Translations under genes and position numbers: made by a program
NCBI GenBank assembly: GCA_013400115.1
Contig: VXBP01001825.1
Location: forward strand, 1 to 64,000
DNA length: 64,000 nucleotides
Direction of reading: 5' to 3'
Origin: Rhinopomastus cyanomelas
Taxonomy: Eukaryota; Chordata; Aves; Bucerotiformes; Rhinopomastidae
In this document: positions 13,201 to 24,151 of the stretch, piece after piece
Numbering within the stretch: the first letter of the stretch is position 1
Layout: every line of letters starts with the position of its first letter
Notes under the pieces: generated by a model
Database searches by the model: none
Seen by the model: the letters and a program-made list of their open reading frames with translations, nothing else
Told to the model about the DNA's origin: nothing

Positions 13201-13842
13201 AATCACAGAATCACAGAATGATTACGGTTTGGAAGGGACTTTGAAAGATCATCTAGTCCAATCCGCCTGCAACAGCAGGATCACCTAAACCAAGTCACAC
13301 AGGAACTTATCCTGGCAGGTCTTGAACATCTCCAGTGAGGGAGACTCCACAACCCCCCTGGGCAGCCTGTTCCAGTGCTCCGTCACCCTCACCGTGAAGA
13401 AGTTCCTTCTCAGGTTGATGTGGAACCTCCTATGTTCCAGCTTACAACCATTGCCCCTTGTCCTATCACTACATGACACCGAGAACAGCCCAGTGCCATC
13501 CTCCTGACACCCACCCCTCAAATATTTGTAGAGATTAATGAGGTCACCCCTCAGTCTCCTCTTCTCCAAGCTAAAGAGACCCAGCTCCCTCAGCCTCTCC
13601 TCATAAGGGAGGTGCTCCACCTCCCTCATCATCTTTGTTCCCCTACGCTGAACTCTCTCCAGAAGCTCCACATCCCTCTTGAACTGAGGAGCCCAGAACT
13701 GGACACAATACTCCAGGTGTGGTCTCNCTGTAGCCAGTTTACAATCCACCTCACTACCTGAAAATCTAGGCCACCCTGCCTCAGTTTGGCTGCAAGGATG
13801 CTGTGAGAGACTGTGTCAAAAGCCTTACCTAAGTCAAGACAT
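13201..13842 (-). mobile_element. CR1 LINE, 3' part (reverse), segment 1 of a copy broken by later insertions
   Basis: Read on the reverse strand this holds the CR1 3' tail (at 13201-13215), the 3' UTR and the ORF2 C-terminus: RPHLEYCVQFWAPQF, YEERLRELGLFSLEKRRLRGD, SDRTRGNGCKLEHRRF and VTEHWNRLPRGVVES, ending in FLCDLV. It is very close to the copy at 50062-50841, so the two belong to one young subfamily. At the single N (13727) the sequence jumps from the C-terminal RPHLEYC region straight to the palm piece VVRWIVNWLQ, so about 150 codons of RT are missing there. Upstream of that comes the palm block with LDLGKAFDTVSHSIL (13780-13840). Confidence 0.93.
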
Positions 13843-13970
13843 ATCATAGGATCATAGGATGTTAGGGGTTGGAAGAGACCCAAGAGATCATCGAGTCCAA
13901 CGCCCCTACCGGAGCAGGACAAAGCTATCTAACACAGATCACAGAGGAACACATCCAGGCGGGCCTTGAA
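13843..13970 (-). mobile_element. Short CR1 3' tail nested inside the larger CR1
   Basis: Begins with the doubled unit ATCATAGG and continues with GGGGTTGGAAGAGACC, then the CATCGAGTCCAAC signature of a different CR1 subfamily, 5'-truncated after about 128 bases. The host CR1 reading (…AAGTCAAGACAT) resumes after it as CACATCCACTGCTCTGCC, which shows it is a later insertion. No clear target duplication is visible, as is usual for CR1. Confidence 0.85.
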
Positions 13971-14449
13971 TCACATCCACTGCTCTGCCCTCATCCATCT
14001 ACCTGGTTATGCCCTCATAAAAGGCTATCAGGTTTGTCAAGCATGACTTTCCCTTTGTAAAGCCATGCTGACTGCCCCTAATGACCCTTCTGTCCTTGAT
14101 GTACCTGGTGACAACCTTATAAACAAATTGTTCCACCATGTTTCTGGGATGGAGGTGAGGCTGACCAGCCTGGGGGTTCCTTCTTTCCCTTTTTAAAGAC
14201 TGGGGTAACATTTGCTATCCTCCAGTCCCTAGGCACCTCTCCTGATCCCCAGGACCTAGCAAAGATGGTGGAGAGTGGCTTAGCAATAACTTGTGCCATC
14301 TCCCTTATTACACGCGGATGCATCCCGTCTGGGCCCACGGGTTTGTGTAAGTCCAGCTTTCTCAACTTATCCCTAACCCAGTCTTCATCAATCGAGGTGG
14401 GCTCCTCTCTTACCTCAACTTCCTCTGGAGTCACAGTAGTCTGGGGTTT
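13971..14449 (-). mobile_element. CR1 LINE (reverse), segment 2: reverse transcriptase fingers/palm start
   Basis: Continuation of the CR1 begun at 13201. Reverse-strand frames give QHGFTKGKSCLTNLIAF (RT block 2) and, further upstream, HKPVGPDGMHPRVIREM with DWRIANVTPVFKKGKK (RT blocks 0-1), in two frames separated by a frameshift near 14150. The copy stops abruptly at 14449, where solo LTR1 begins, and continues beyond it at 15986. Confidence 0.93.
14445..14449. repeat. Target site duplication of LTR1, left copy (GGTTT)
   Basis: GGTTT immediately before the TG of LTR1; the same five bases follow its final CA at 15986-15990. Removing the LTR and one copy restores a continuous CR1 reading. 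Confidence 0.9.
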
Positions 14450-15985
14450 TGTTGTAGTTTGAAAATTGCTAGCATTTTCAAATGTACAGCTCTTCTGCTT
14501 TCATTAAGAAGAAAAGAAAAGGAGTTGATTTGCTTTGGAGGACCCCTCCCCCATAGGGAACTTGTTTTGGGGGAAGGTGTCACTGGTCCCGGACCTGCTC
14601 CAGATGTGTATGTTGGGCTCAGCCTATGAAAAGCAGAGCGGGTGGTTTGTTTTCAGTCAGGATGTTAGTAGTCAGGAAGAAGGAAGAAGGAAAACGAGGA
14701 ATTATGTAGCTCGCTCATGTGCGCTGCAGGCTCTCTTGGGCTGCGGCCTCTCAGACGAGTGGTGGGGAGGGGGAAGGGCATGGAATGTGGCTCAGCCGCG
14801 GTTTTTCGGCACCGCCGCCGCTACTGCGGGAGAAGCAGATGCACTGCGTTTGCGTAGCTCCATGCCCCCAGCCGGATTGCCAGCTGTGATTCGCCTCGGC
14901 CTCCAGTAGCGCCGATGTGCCGCGGTCTGGAGATGCATCTGTAAGCTCCCCACCCCGGCGCTAGCTGCGAAGTTTGCCGCAGGTTTTCCAGTGGCTCCGC
15001 TGCTTCGGGAATGGAGGACGCTCCGGTTTGCACCGCTCCCCGCCCAGTAATGGGCAGCCCTCGTGTTTTTCAGTGGTCTTGGGAAGACCCTGATTTGTGC
15101 CGCTGTGCCCCCAGCTCTGCGCAGCCCTTTTGCTTTGGGCCTGAACTTGACGCCGTGTTCCGAGCGATCTTGGAAGCAAGATTTGAGTGCAGCCACCTCC
15201 CACAGCGCAGCTTCAGCATTTTGGTAAATTTGTGGTACGCTGGGGTGCCCTCTCTTCCCCCCTGGAGCTGAGACAGGAGAGGGTCTTGAGAAGCCTCTCA
15301 GCCTAGTGCGGAGTGTTGGCGTGGCCCTGTTGATACAGCCATGCAATCTGTCTCCATCTTGGATCCCCCACATGACTGGGGCTGTGCAATGGATCGCTGC
15401 CATTTTGGAGAGACTGGTCAACAGGAAGAGAAGCTGTTTGTCATTTTCTGCTGCTGAGGAAGACTGGGGGTGCTTTAAGTTTGGGGGAGAACTCCTTCGT
15501 GCACAGTTGAAGAAAAGTAGAAAGACTTGAGAGTCCTTAAATCTTGGATCGGAAGGACAGAGACTGGAGTTTTGTTGTTGAAATGCATGCCACCCGCACC
15601 GGGGGGTGCAATTGGGGTGTTAAGGGAGAGTGTGGTGGCACTCATCTCCGGTTAGCATGCTTTTGTTGTTGTCCAGATCTCTGACGTGACCCAAGGCCCA
15701 AACGATAGTGACTTCCCATGGTATTTTCCTCAGGTAATGAAATGGCATTTGTGATGCAGTTTCTAGTTTGAGTGCACCGACTTGTTGGGTTTTATTTGTT
15801 TTATTTTCCTTTCTTTTCTTTGTCTGTATACATCTGTTAGGTTAATAAACTTCTGTCCAGTATCCTAAGCTATTCTTTGTCTGGCAAATTTATCCAAGAT
15901 GTCATTGAGACCTTACTGCAGAGAATGTGGGCAGTTCATTAATTTGAACCTGCTACAATTGGTGGAGAAACCCCAACCCACTACA
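14450..15985 (+). mobile_element. Solo LTR of an endogenous retrovirus (LTR1), forward
   Basis: Starts TGTTGTAGTTTG and ends CCCACTACA, 1536 bp, with a GGTTT duplication on both sides. It is homologous over its length to LTR2 and LTR3, which lie in the reverse orientation. U3 is GC-rich from about 14690 to 15270, with many CpGs. The poly(A) signal AATAAA is at 15844-15849, with a TATA-like TGTATACA about 20 bases upstream, leaving an R/U5 of about 140 bases. No internal retroviral genes are present, so it is a solo LTR formed by recombination between the two LTRs of a provirus. The 5-bp duplication fits class III (ERVL-like) elements; this class call is inference. It sits within the RT region of a reverse CR1. 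Reading frames of up to 209 codons inside it are by-products of low stop density in GC-rich DNA. Confidence 0.9.
15844..15849 (+). promoter_or_regulatory. Poly(A) signal of LTR1
   Basis: AATAAA, conserved in position in LTR2 (TTTATT on the forward strand at 38093-38098) and LTR3 (47046-47051). In each case it sits in the context GTTAATAAAC, just downstream of a TATA-like element, so the TATA box and the polyadenylation signal are close together. Confidence 0.8.
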
Positions 15986-15990
15986 GGTTT
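15986..15990. repeat. Target site duplication of LTR1, right copy (GGTTT)
   Basis: Matches 14445-14449. Confidence 0.9.
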
Positions 15991-16575
15991 GATATCGACA
16001 GACCCCAGAAGTATAGACAGAGGCAAAGAAAGCGTTGAGTATCTCTGCATCCTCTGTCTCCAGGGTACCCACCTCATTCTGCAGGGGGCCTATGTTGCCT
16101 CTAGTTTATTTTTACCTGCTATGTATTTGAAGAAGCCCTTTTTGTTGCCCTTGACCTCTCTTGCAAGGTTTCATTCCAAGGAGGCCTTGGCCTTTCCAGT
16201 TGCATCCCTACATTCTCTCACCAGAGCCCCAACTTGCCACCCCCTCCTTCCATGAGCTATGGGCTTTCTTCTTCTTCTTCAGTTTGCCTAGCAGCTCCCT
16301 GTTTAATCCCGCAGGTCTTCTGGCTCCCTTCCTGGACCTATTCCTTGTTGGGATACTCTTGTCCTCCAAGAAAGTGGTCTTTGAATGTTAACCAGCTATC
16401 CTGAGCTCCTTTACCTGCCAGTACCCTGTCCCATGGGATGTCCTCTAGCAATTACTTGAAAAGGCCAAAGTTGTCCCTCCTGAAGTCCAGGGTTGCAATT
16501 CTGCTAGCTATTCTGTTCCTACAACATTAGACCCTGAACTCCACCATCTCGTGGTCGCTGCAGCCAAGGCAAACA
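15986..16575 (-). mobile_element. CR1 LINE (reverse), segment 3: endonuclease end and linker
   Basis: Upstream continuation of the CR1 at 13201-14449. Reverse reading gives the region before RT (GNIGPLQNEVGTLE, then LNAFFASVYTSG), joining across the LTR1 site without loss. Further up come the linker pieces matching DFRR-NFGLFK and the endonuclease SDHEMVEF region at about 16550. It is 5'-truncated just beyond LGCSDH at about 16575. Stops and frameshifts are frequent. A TTCTTCTTCTTC run at 16266-16281 is internal to it. Confidence 0.9.
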
Positions 16576-19500
16576 TGGTACTGGCATGGTGTGAAAAGAA
16601 GTCTTTCTTTAGGCCACAATGAAGAACAGTGAATGGTTTTAAAAAACAGTAAAATGACAGATGACTCAATTTTTAATTTATTTGTATATATATCATAAAG
16701 CATTGAAGAGTGTTACTACTCAAGATGCTTATGTAACTTGAATTTTATTGCCAAAAATCTATACTTTATCGATTCACCAAACATGTTCAGACTTGAAATG
16801 CACGTGGCTATTCAGTGGTAAATTTTCTAATGCCAAACGAGTCTTTCCTAGATAAGAACCACTATTGCAGAAAGAGATAAGACTAAATACTTATTGTTGT
16901 TTGTACAAAATGTGCCTTACCTGAGATTCCACAAGGTTAGAAAATTAATGTTAAAAAAAAATATTTTAAGAAGAAGAAGCAGTAATGCATATGATATTAA
17001 GCTGAAATAAATTTAACCCAAAAGAAAAGGAAGAGGCATATGTGATTTCATTTCCTTTGAATTTCAGCTGATTGATTTAAGTACAGTCACAGCAAAACCA
17101 TTATTTCATCACACAGAATTATATTTTGTCTCTGATTCCATTTGTGATGAAGTGAGCAGCAGTGGAAACTGTGTAAGTTGTCTATACATGGGTCTGTCTC
17201 TTGAATATCTGTTTTAATCACACTGTATGTTTCTTAATTGTTTACGTGCGCTTCAGTTTTCCGATGCTACCATGTAAAATGATGCAGATATAAGAGCTTT
17301 TCTTACAATGGAGCAGAACTCCACGCTGTTTGATAATCAGTTTGTCTTTCTTCCCACCTTCAGAATGTCAAAAAGAAGCTGAAGAATAAATGAAATCTTC
17401 AGCTCAGTCGTGTTGGCTGTGTGATTTATAAATTCATTTAACAAGCATGATTTAATTGTATCTGTTGAAAGATCCCCACCCTAGTCCAAAGACATTATTG
17501 TCAGCTTAAAACTCTGGCAGTATATAAACTACATGGATATAGTCACAACTTGTTGTCCCAGACTCTGTGAATCCTCAACCTATTTGAACTTAAAGCTGTT
17601 TTTGACATGGAATCCACTGTGAATCTGCACCCCCTAGATTTCCACCAACATCCACTTCAGGATGACATTTTGATATTTTTATTTTGAGGCAGTATCTCTA
17701 TTCTTGCTTAATCTCATCACCTGTTATGCAGACATTATTTTGTCTCACACCAAATACGTAGCTTGCCACAAACTGTTGTGTCATTGTTCTGCCAAAGCCA
17801 TCATCCATAAGGAATTTTCCTACTGAACCAATATCAAAATATAGACAAGATTACCATAATTTAAAAGCTTGAAAAGCCTCAGGGGTCTTTTGTATTAAGC
17901 CTCTTTGTTTTGCAAAGCTACCAGCATGAAGTTATGAATGACATTAACAATTTGTATTCCTTGCAAAATAAAAAAATCACTTGATTGTTTTCTGAATAAA
18001 CTTGTTGCATTACAGCAGATACCAGCTTCTTTCTTTTTTACTGCACACCAGCTTTTCTTTTGAATGACATTATATTCCAATAGAAAAAAGAAGACAATTC
18101 AAAACTACTTAAGAAACAAGAGTGATCTTGCCTAAGAAATTGCAATGCTTTAGAAACAGCCCTTTAAGAATTGTACCTTTTTAACACCAGAATTGTACAT
18201 GTGTATGTGACAGTAAACATATAATTAATCTCAATTTCTTCATTTAGCCTTCTTTGTATGTAATATTATTTAAAATAATTTTGCTGGATTCATGCCACAG
18301 AATTATAATAGAGATAGTTGATTTTGTAGCTAAAACATACCTGAGAGCAGAAAGTGCTTCATTTATTTATATTTTCTGTAGTTGCTATGCAGTATTATAG
18401 ATGGTGATGAAACATGGGTGTTTATTTAATTAATAATATAAATTTCTAGCAATGTGGATTTTTCTTCACTAAGATGACAAGAGACATGAAAAAAATAATC
18501 AAAAGATAGGTGAAGCCATCTAGGAAACATAAGCAAAAAACCCTCCAAACACTAAAAGCAGGAGAGCAGATGTGTCAGAGAGCAGCTGCAGAAAAGACTG
18601 ATATATCAAATGATGCGACAGTTCGGCTGGCCAAGCTGCAGATGCTAGGTAAGAAATGCAAGCACAGCATTGAGGTTCAGTACTCATGAGAGAGGGTTTT
18701 GTAGGCATTAGGACTGTTGGAATATCCTTCTATATTAATAGAGTCCTTCTTTCTTTGGTTTGTTACCACGTGAGGTGAAGCTTTCAGTCTTAAGAAGACT
18801 GCAGGTTGAGCTCAGATTATTGGGCCCCTTTACCACAGGAGAACTGCACCTGAAAACCGAGTTGTGAAGTGCTACCAAGTTAATTGCTTCTCAGCACTGT
18901 CTCTCTATCGTATTTGTTTTATTCCAACTATCTTTCAGAACTAGTAAATGACATCATATCTGCTCTCGCAATAGAGACAAGTGGGCTACCACACTGCAAT
19001 GTGTGCAGCTCTCTAACAGGGACAATGTGATTACTAGTAATGCAATTCACATGCTCTATCTTTCACCAACTGCTTTGTGAGTGGAAGCTCAGTCAGAACA
19101 TATCATGGCTGCTCGGAGTGAAGCACAAGAAGGTAATTTTTTTTTCAGTGTTAGATTTTACATGAACTCACTAAACTGTGAGAAGACTAAATTAGTTATC
19201 GGTCTTAACTTATCCAGAAAATCTGCAAGGGTGACAGTGAAGGGAGAAGAACTAAAGAGATCATCAATTTTACAGCCAACAATCATTACAGTTCTTTTTT
19301 ATGGAAAGAGGAAACCAAATAAATATAGACTGCCTGGTTTGCCAGAAGAAGCAATCACTCTTCCTCCAGCTATACAAATATTGTGCAGTGGGTAAGCCAG
19401 CAAGAATATCTCAGCAATGTTTCCATAACTGTCACGAAGTAGTTCTGAGTGTTGCAGTGACTGCAGTGTTCATGAAGTTGAAAAGTGAAAGTCCAGCATC

Positions 19501-22500
19501 TATCCCTGGCCTTTGAGCACTGTGCACAAGTGAATGTGCATAAGCTTGAGTATTGCAGGGATGAAGAAATTCTGAATTCAGTTATGCAGGCTTCAGGCTT
19601 AGTTGTCATGGTTTTCTCAGCAATTGACCAAAACCCTCCTTTGTCTCATGCTTCTGAAAGCCAATGTAACTTTGGAAAGCTTTCAAAATCCTCTATAATA
19701 AAGAAATATTAAGCTATTTACTGAGCATTTACAGAAGTAAATACGTATTTACTTCTACTTTGTATGAAGACTAGATACTGGAGTCGTTAAAAGACTATTC
19801 TATTTTATGTTTGCATTTGATCATTCTGTGAATGAAAATGCCTAATTCTTGTCTCAAAAAAAAAATATTGTGATTGTTCAGAGCTTTATGTTATGGATCT
19901 GAAAATTTCTATATCTGGCTTTGATGAAAATTCTGTCTGGCTTTTCTGCTATGTATTTAAGCAGCTAGCTATTAAAATTTTAGACTTCAGTGTAGCTAAC
20001 TCTTCTTCAGAACTTGCTTGAAATTAACAAATACCTAACCCTGATTTATAGTTATCTGAGACTATGTCATTAACTTGCCAGACCTAACACATGGTAAGAG
20101 CCAGCTTTATTACATACAATATTATGACAATATAAAAATTTTAAAATGCAGTTATTTTAAGTAAAATTGTTTTCTTATCAATAGTATTTTTGGGGTTTCT
20201 TTAAGATTGACAATAATATTACAAATTTAAATTTCCTAAAAGGTATTTCTAAAATAAAATTCTAGTTACACTCCACAGTGTAAATAATTGGGGCATACAG
20301 CTGACCAGCTGTTGGTAAAAGGCAGCATGTTTTAGTTTATGGAAAGTAAGTCTGGGGATGCCAAGGCCTCAAGTAATATCTTGGCAGCTCTGAAGGTAAT
20401 AGCAACATTTTTTCTTGATTCAGTAATGGTTGGCATTTCACCTTTTGCTAAAATCTGCTTTTGGCTTGTTGGATCCTCACACTCTAAGCAGTTTCCCAGT
20501 CTGTGAGGCAGACACAGCAATGTTCTGGTTTACAGTTGGAAATCGTAATGTAGCTATATCAATTAATAAGAGCCAGATTGCAAACTGATCCAATGTACCT
20601 GCTGAATAGACTGTCATCGATTTTGTAAAGAATTTTCTCAGCAAATCCAAAATACAACATTCCAGAAAAACCCAGCATCAACTCTGAGAAATTTGGGGAT
20701 GTAGAAGACTGTGAGTGTGAAACAGGTATATACCCAGAACCTGCTGGAGCTGCAAGTATCTGAGCAAATGTGCTGAAGGAGGAGTGTATCACTGGCTCCA
20801 TAGCTGAAAGCACCTTGCCACACCACCAGTGCTCTGCAAGGCTGTGCAGCACGCTTTCTCTGGAGCTGCATGCTGTGCAATATCTGACACATCAGCTGAG
20901 AAAAGGTCACGCTTGTAACACAGCCTGATTCTCTGTGGAATGAGCAGCTCCGTTTGCTCTAAAGGACACAGTTCAGAGAAGAAAATTTGTTTATGGTCCC
21001 TTTTTATTTCTATTCTTCCTTAGCTAGGCATTTTAAAATGTATGTTCTGAATAAAGTAAATTTCTCCAGTTTACACCCCAACATTTTTTCTAACTTGGAG
21101 AGGTCAGATATAAGGCAAAGAATGAGACAAATCACTTCAGGGTCTTATTAGTTTCTGAGTCCCATCATATTTTGAACATGGAAAATGAATGTCCACTCTT
21201 CCTGTGAATATTTTATTTGTAATATTTCAATAGCTATTAAATGACTTCTGAATTTTGAGTTCAAGCTATTATTTTTCAGTGAATGTGAAGTATTAAATAT
21301 GAAAAACAATGAAAAAAAATTTGGTTTGAATTCTTTAACAGTTGGAAAAGCAGATTTGGAAATCTGACATAGGCTATGAAAGAATTTGTTTCAATTATTT
21401 CACCTGAGTCTGATTTTCTTTGATAACAGCTCAGTCAGATGCTTAACTCATTCTGTGCTTCTTATTCACTGCAAGTTTAGAAGCTACTCAGCATGAAGAA
21501 ATGTGGGATGAAATAAGGCCTCTGGTAACCATTTGTATTGCTTTATTTTGCTGTTACAAACACTCTGATCTTCCTGGCACACCTGCACGGTTCTTTCCTT
21601 AAATTCAGAGCAAGTGGGCTTTTTACTTTCTTGTTGAAGTAAATAAAAAGGTAATCGGGGGAAGCCAGCCACATCACCCTGAATGAAAGGAAAGGCAGCT
21701 CAGATGTTGGAAGGGGAGATCTCTCTTAATTTGCAGTGGAACGTCTAGTCTGCGTGGTAATAAGGTCGGGGATTCAAACTTTGAGTGCGTGTAGAAGTTG
21801 TCATGTGTGGGATAATGTCGGGATACGCCTTCATTAAAACTTTCCCAAATGGGGATGATGAGAGTGTAATTTGCCAGTGAACCAGAAATCAGTGAAGGGG
21901 TTGTGGTTCCAGCTGATAAGACCTTAGAGGAAATACCCTCCTCCTGTTGGGAAAACTGGAGAGCGGAAACTTAAAGTATGACTGCTATAGCTGATAAGAG
22001 AAAATGAAATTATCTGAAACTAAGGAGGAGCTTTTTTTGCTCTCTCTGTTAGATTCATCAAGAGGAGACTATTGATACAACTTATCATTAAGCAGAAGGT
22101 TATGTATATGCAAAACTAATTTTTTTTTGTTCACACCAGCTGTATTAATTGACTTCTTCAATTACAAAGTGTGACGTGACTAAATTGGCAAGCAGTGAAC
22201 GCTCACGTAGCATGAGTAAGTGTTCAGTTTTGTTGTCATTCCCTTTAGGCTTCTACTTAAAATGGCTGCAAATTGTTCAGCTGATGTTAATATGACCCTT
22301 AATATGAAACAGAATTATTAAACACTTGCTTTATCAGCTGTGTTTTGGAAGACATAGTGAAAGAGTCATAATCAAATGAGTAACAGTGTTCTCCACAACT
22401 TCTTTAGTCAAGTTATTCACTTCTTACCTTTTTTTTTTGCCCCTGCAATCCTGCTGAAGGACAGAGTCAATGGTTATCTTTGACTGTAGACATGATGTTA

Positions 22501-23384
22501 CTGTGTCCACATGCTTGCATAAATTACGTGAAGGACAGTAGAAGCTGAATCTACATCTTGTTGTTACGAAAAATCCTGATTGCTTTAGGACGTGCGTGTG
22601 CTATAGGATTACAAACATTTGATTTAAAATTTACAAAACCTGGCTGATGCTTCAAAATTGTTACTTGGCACACTGCTGCATCATGAAATGCATTTTAATT
22701 TCTATATCCATCATAGGTTGGAAGGCTGGGACAGCAGTAGTGATTTGTACTTGTCCACTCATCTAAGTGAATTGCCATTGGGTGAAGGGTTTGCTCATCC
22801 TGAGAGATGAAATTTCTTCCTTTCTCTGAAATGACAAAGTAGATGAAGTGCTGAGGGTAGGACAGAGATCTTGCCATAGATTACAAAGTATCACTAGTAG
22901 TAAGAGTAGATGTGCAGGGATGGAAAGGGGGAAACAAAGACACTTAGAAAAGGGACAATATGCTTCATAGCAGGACTAATCAAAAGCAGAAAGGACGAAC
23001 CATTCATATGGTGAGTTCTCAGTGACAAAAAGCAGATTCAATTCAAATATATTTGATATTAAATTTTTTTTGGTATTTTATCTGCTTTGTACTTCATGAA
23101 GATAGCATGTTCTGTTCTGCTTCTCAGGCATGCAGCTTCAAAATAATTTATTTGTGAGCCAGAAGACTCACACAACATTCGGTGGTATTTTAGAAAAACT
23201 GTGTTTAATCTCTAGGTAGAAACAGGTGGAAGATATGACTGGAGAGTCAGTACTGACTGGGAAGAAGTGCCGGGAGCATGGGTACAAGCTTTAAAGTAAA
23301 AAAGAGGAAGAGTTTTAATCTCAGGCATGTGCCTTTGGCTGTGTTTTAGATATGAGGGCAGAACACAGTGGGAGTATTCACACA
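16576..23384. other. No recognised gene
   Basis: AT-rich sequence without defendable exons. Reading frames reach 104 codons at most. The stretch about 21720-22030 is richer in CpG and has three GATA-type motifs (see that entry). The rest shows only short A or T runs. Confidence 0.5.
21905..22020. promoter_or_regulatory. Cluster of GATA-type motifs, possible regulatory element
   Basis: AGCTGATAAG at 21911-21920, GCTGATAAG at 21990-21998 and TTATCT (the reverse of AGATAA) at 22010-22015 fall within about 105 bases. The surrounding 300 bases are less AT-rich and hold more CpG than the flanks. GATA factors bind WGATAR. Three hits in so short a stretch is suggestive but can occur by chance. Confidence 0.25.
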
Positions 23385-23505
23385 GCCTGAGACTTCCCAG
23401 GGAAGTGGCAGAGTTGCAATCCCTGGAGGTGTTCCAAAAATGTGCAGATGTGAACTTGATGATCTTAGGTGTCTTTCCAACCTTTATTATTCTATGTTTC
23501 TAGCA
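23385..23505 (+). mobile_element. Old CR1 3' end
   Basis: GACTTCCCAGGGAAGTGG, then ATCCCTGGAGGTGTTC, then GATGATCTTAGGTGTC and TTCCAACC, ending in ATTCTATGTTTCT. This is the end of CR1 ORF2 and its 3' UTR, strongly diverged, from a subfamily different from the copy at 23732. Confidence 0.8.
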
Positions 23506-23731
23506 AATGTATATATGGTGTCCTGCAATGGACTGCCACATACTGGTAAGCCTTAGCCATTAGGAAACAGTGTTGACAACGGGGCAGAGGTTTTGAATCA
23601 TTTTACTCATTTAGACACCAAAGTACATAAGGACTGGTTGAATTACCACAGAAATCCTCAAATGAAAGGAATGATTTGCTCACAGCTCTTCCGTATAACC
23701 CTCGACAAAGCCACAATGATGATGACGAAGC
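23506..23731. other. Short spacer between two CR1 fragments
   Basis: No recognised feature. It ends in CPG-poor unique sequence just before the duplicated start of the next CR1. Confidence 0.5.
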
Positions 23732-24151
23732 TCTCTTATGAGGAAGTTCTCTTATGAGGAGGCACTGAGGGAGCTGGGTCTCTTTATCTGGGAAAAGAGG
23801 AGACTGAGGGGTGACCTCATTAATGTCTGTAAATATGTAAAGGGCCACTGTCAGGAGGATGGAGCCAGGCTCTTCTCAGTGGTATCCAGTGATTGGACAA
23901 GGGATGATGGGTGTAAGCTGGAAGATAGGAGGTTCCATATGAATATCAGAAGGAACTGCTTCATGGTGAGGATGACAGACCACTGGAATAGGATGAACAG
24001 GGGAGTTGTTGAAATTCCTTTTCTGGAAACATTTAAAACCCACTGGAACATGTTCCTGTGTGACTTGATCTAGGTGATCTAAGTGATCCTGCTGTGGTGG
24101 GGAAATTGAACTAGATGATCTTTTGAGGTCTCTTCCAACCGTGATTCTGTG
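23732..24151 (+). mobile_element. CR1 LINE 3' end, 5'-truncated
   Basis: A single open frame (23738-24073, 111 codons) covers the ORF2 C-terminus: LRELGLFIWEKRRLRGDLI, a middle matching the DRTRGNGCKLE block as DWTRDDGCKLE, WNRMNRGVVE, and the terminal FLCDLI. It is followed by the 3' UTR GATCCTGCTGTGGTGGGG and the tail GTGATTCTGTG. The first 13 bases of the CR1 part (TCTCTTATGAGGA) occur twice with a period of 16 bases, at 23732 and 23748, so the 5' junction carries a small duplication. Confidence 0.93.

Noticed and set aside
14792..15421. 209-codon reverse reading frame
   Set aside because: Antisense to LTR1 U3. The homologous frame in LTR2 differs apart from a short shared stretch, so there is no sign of coding constraint.
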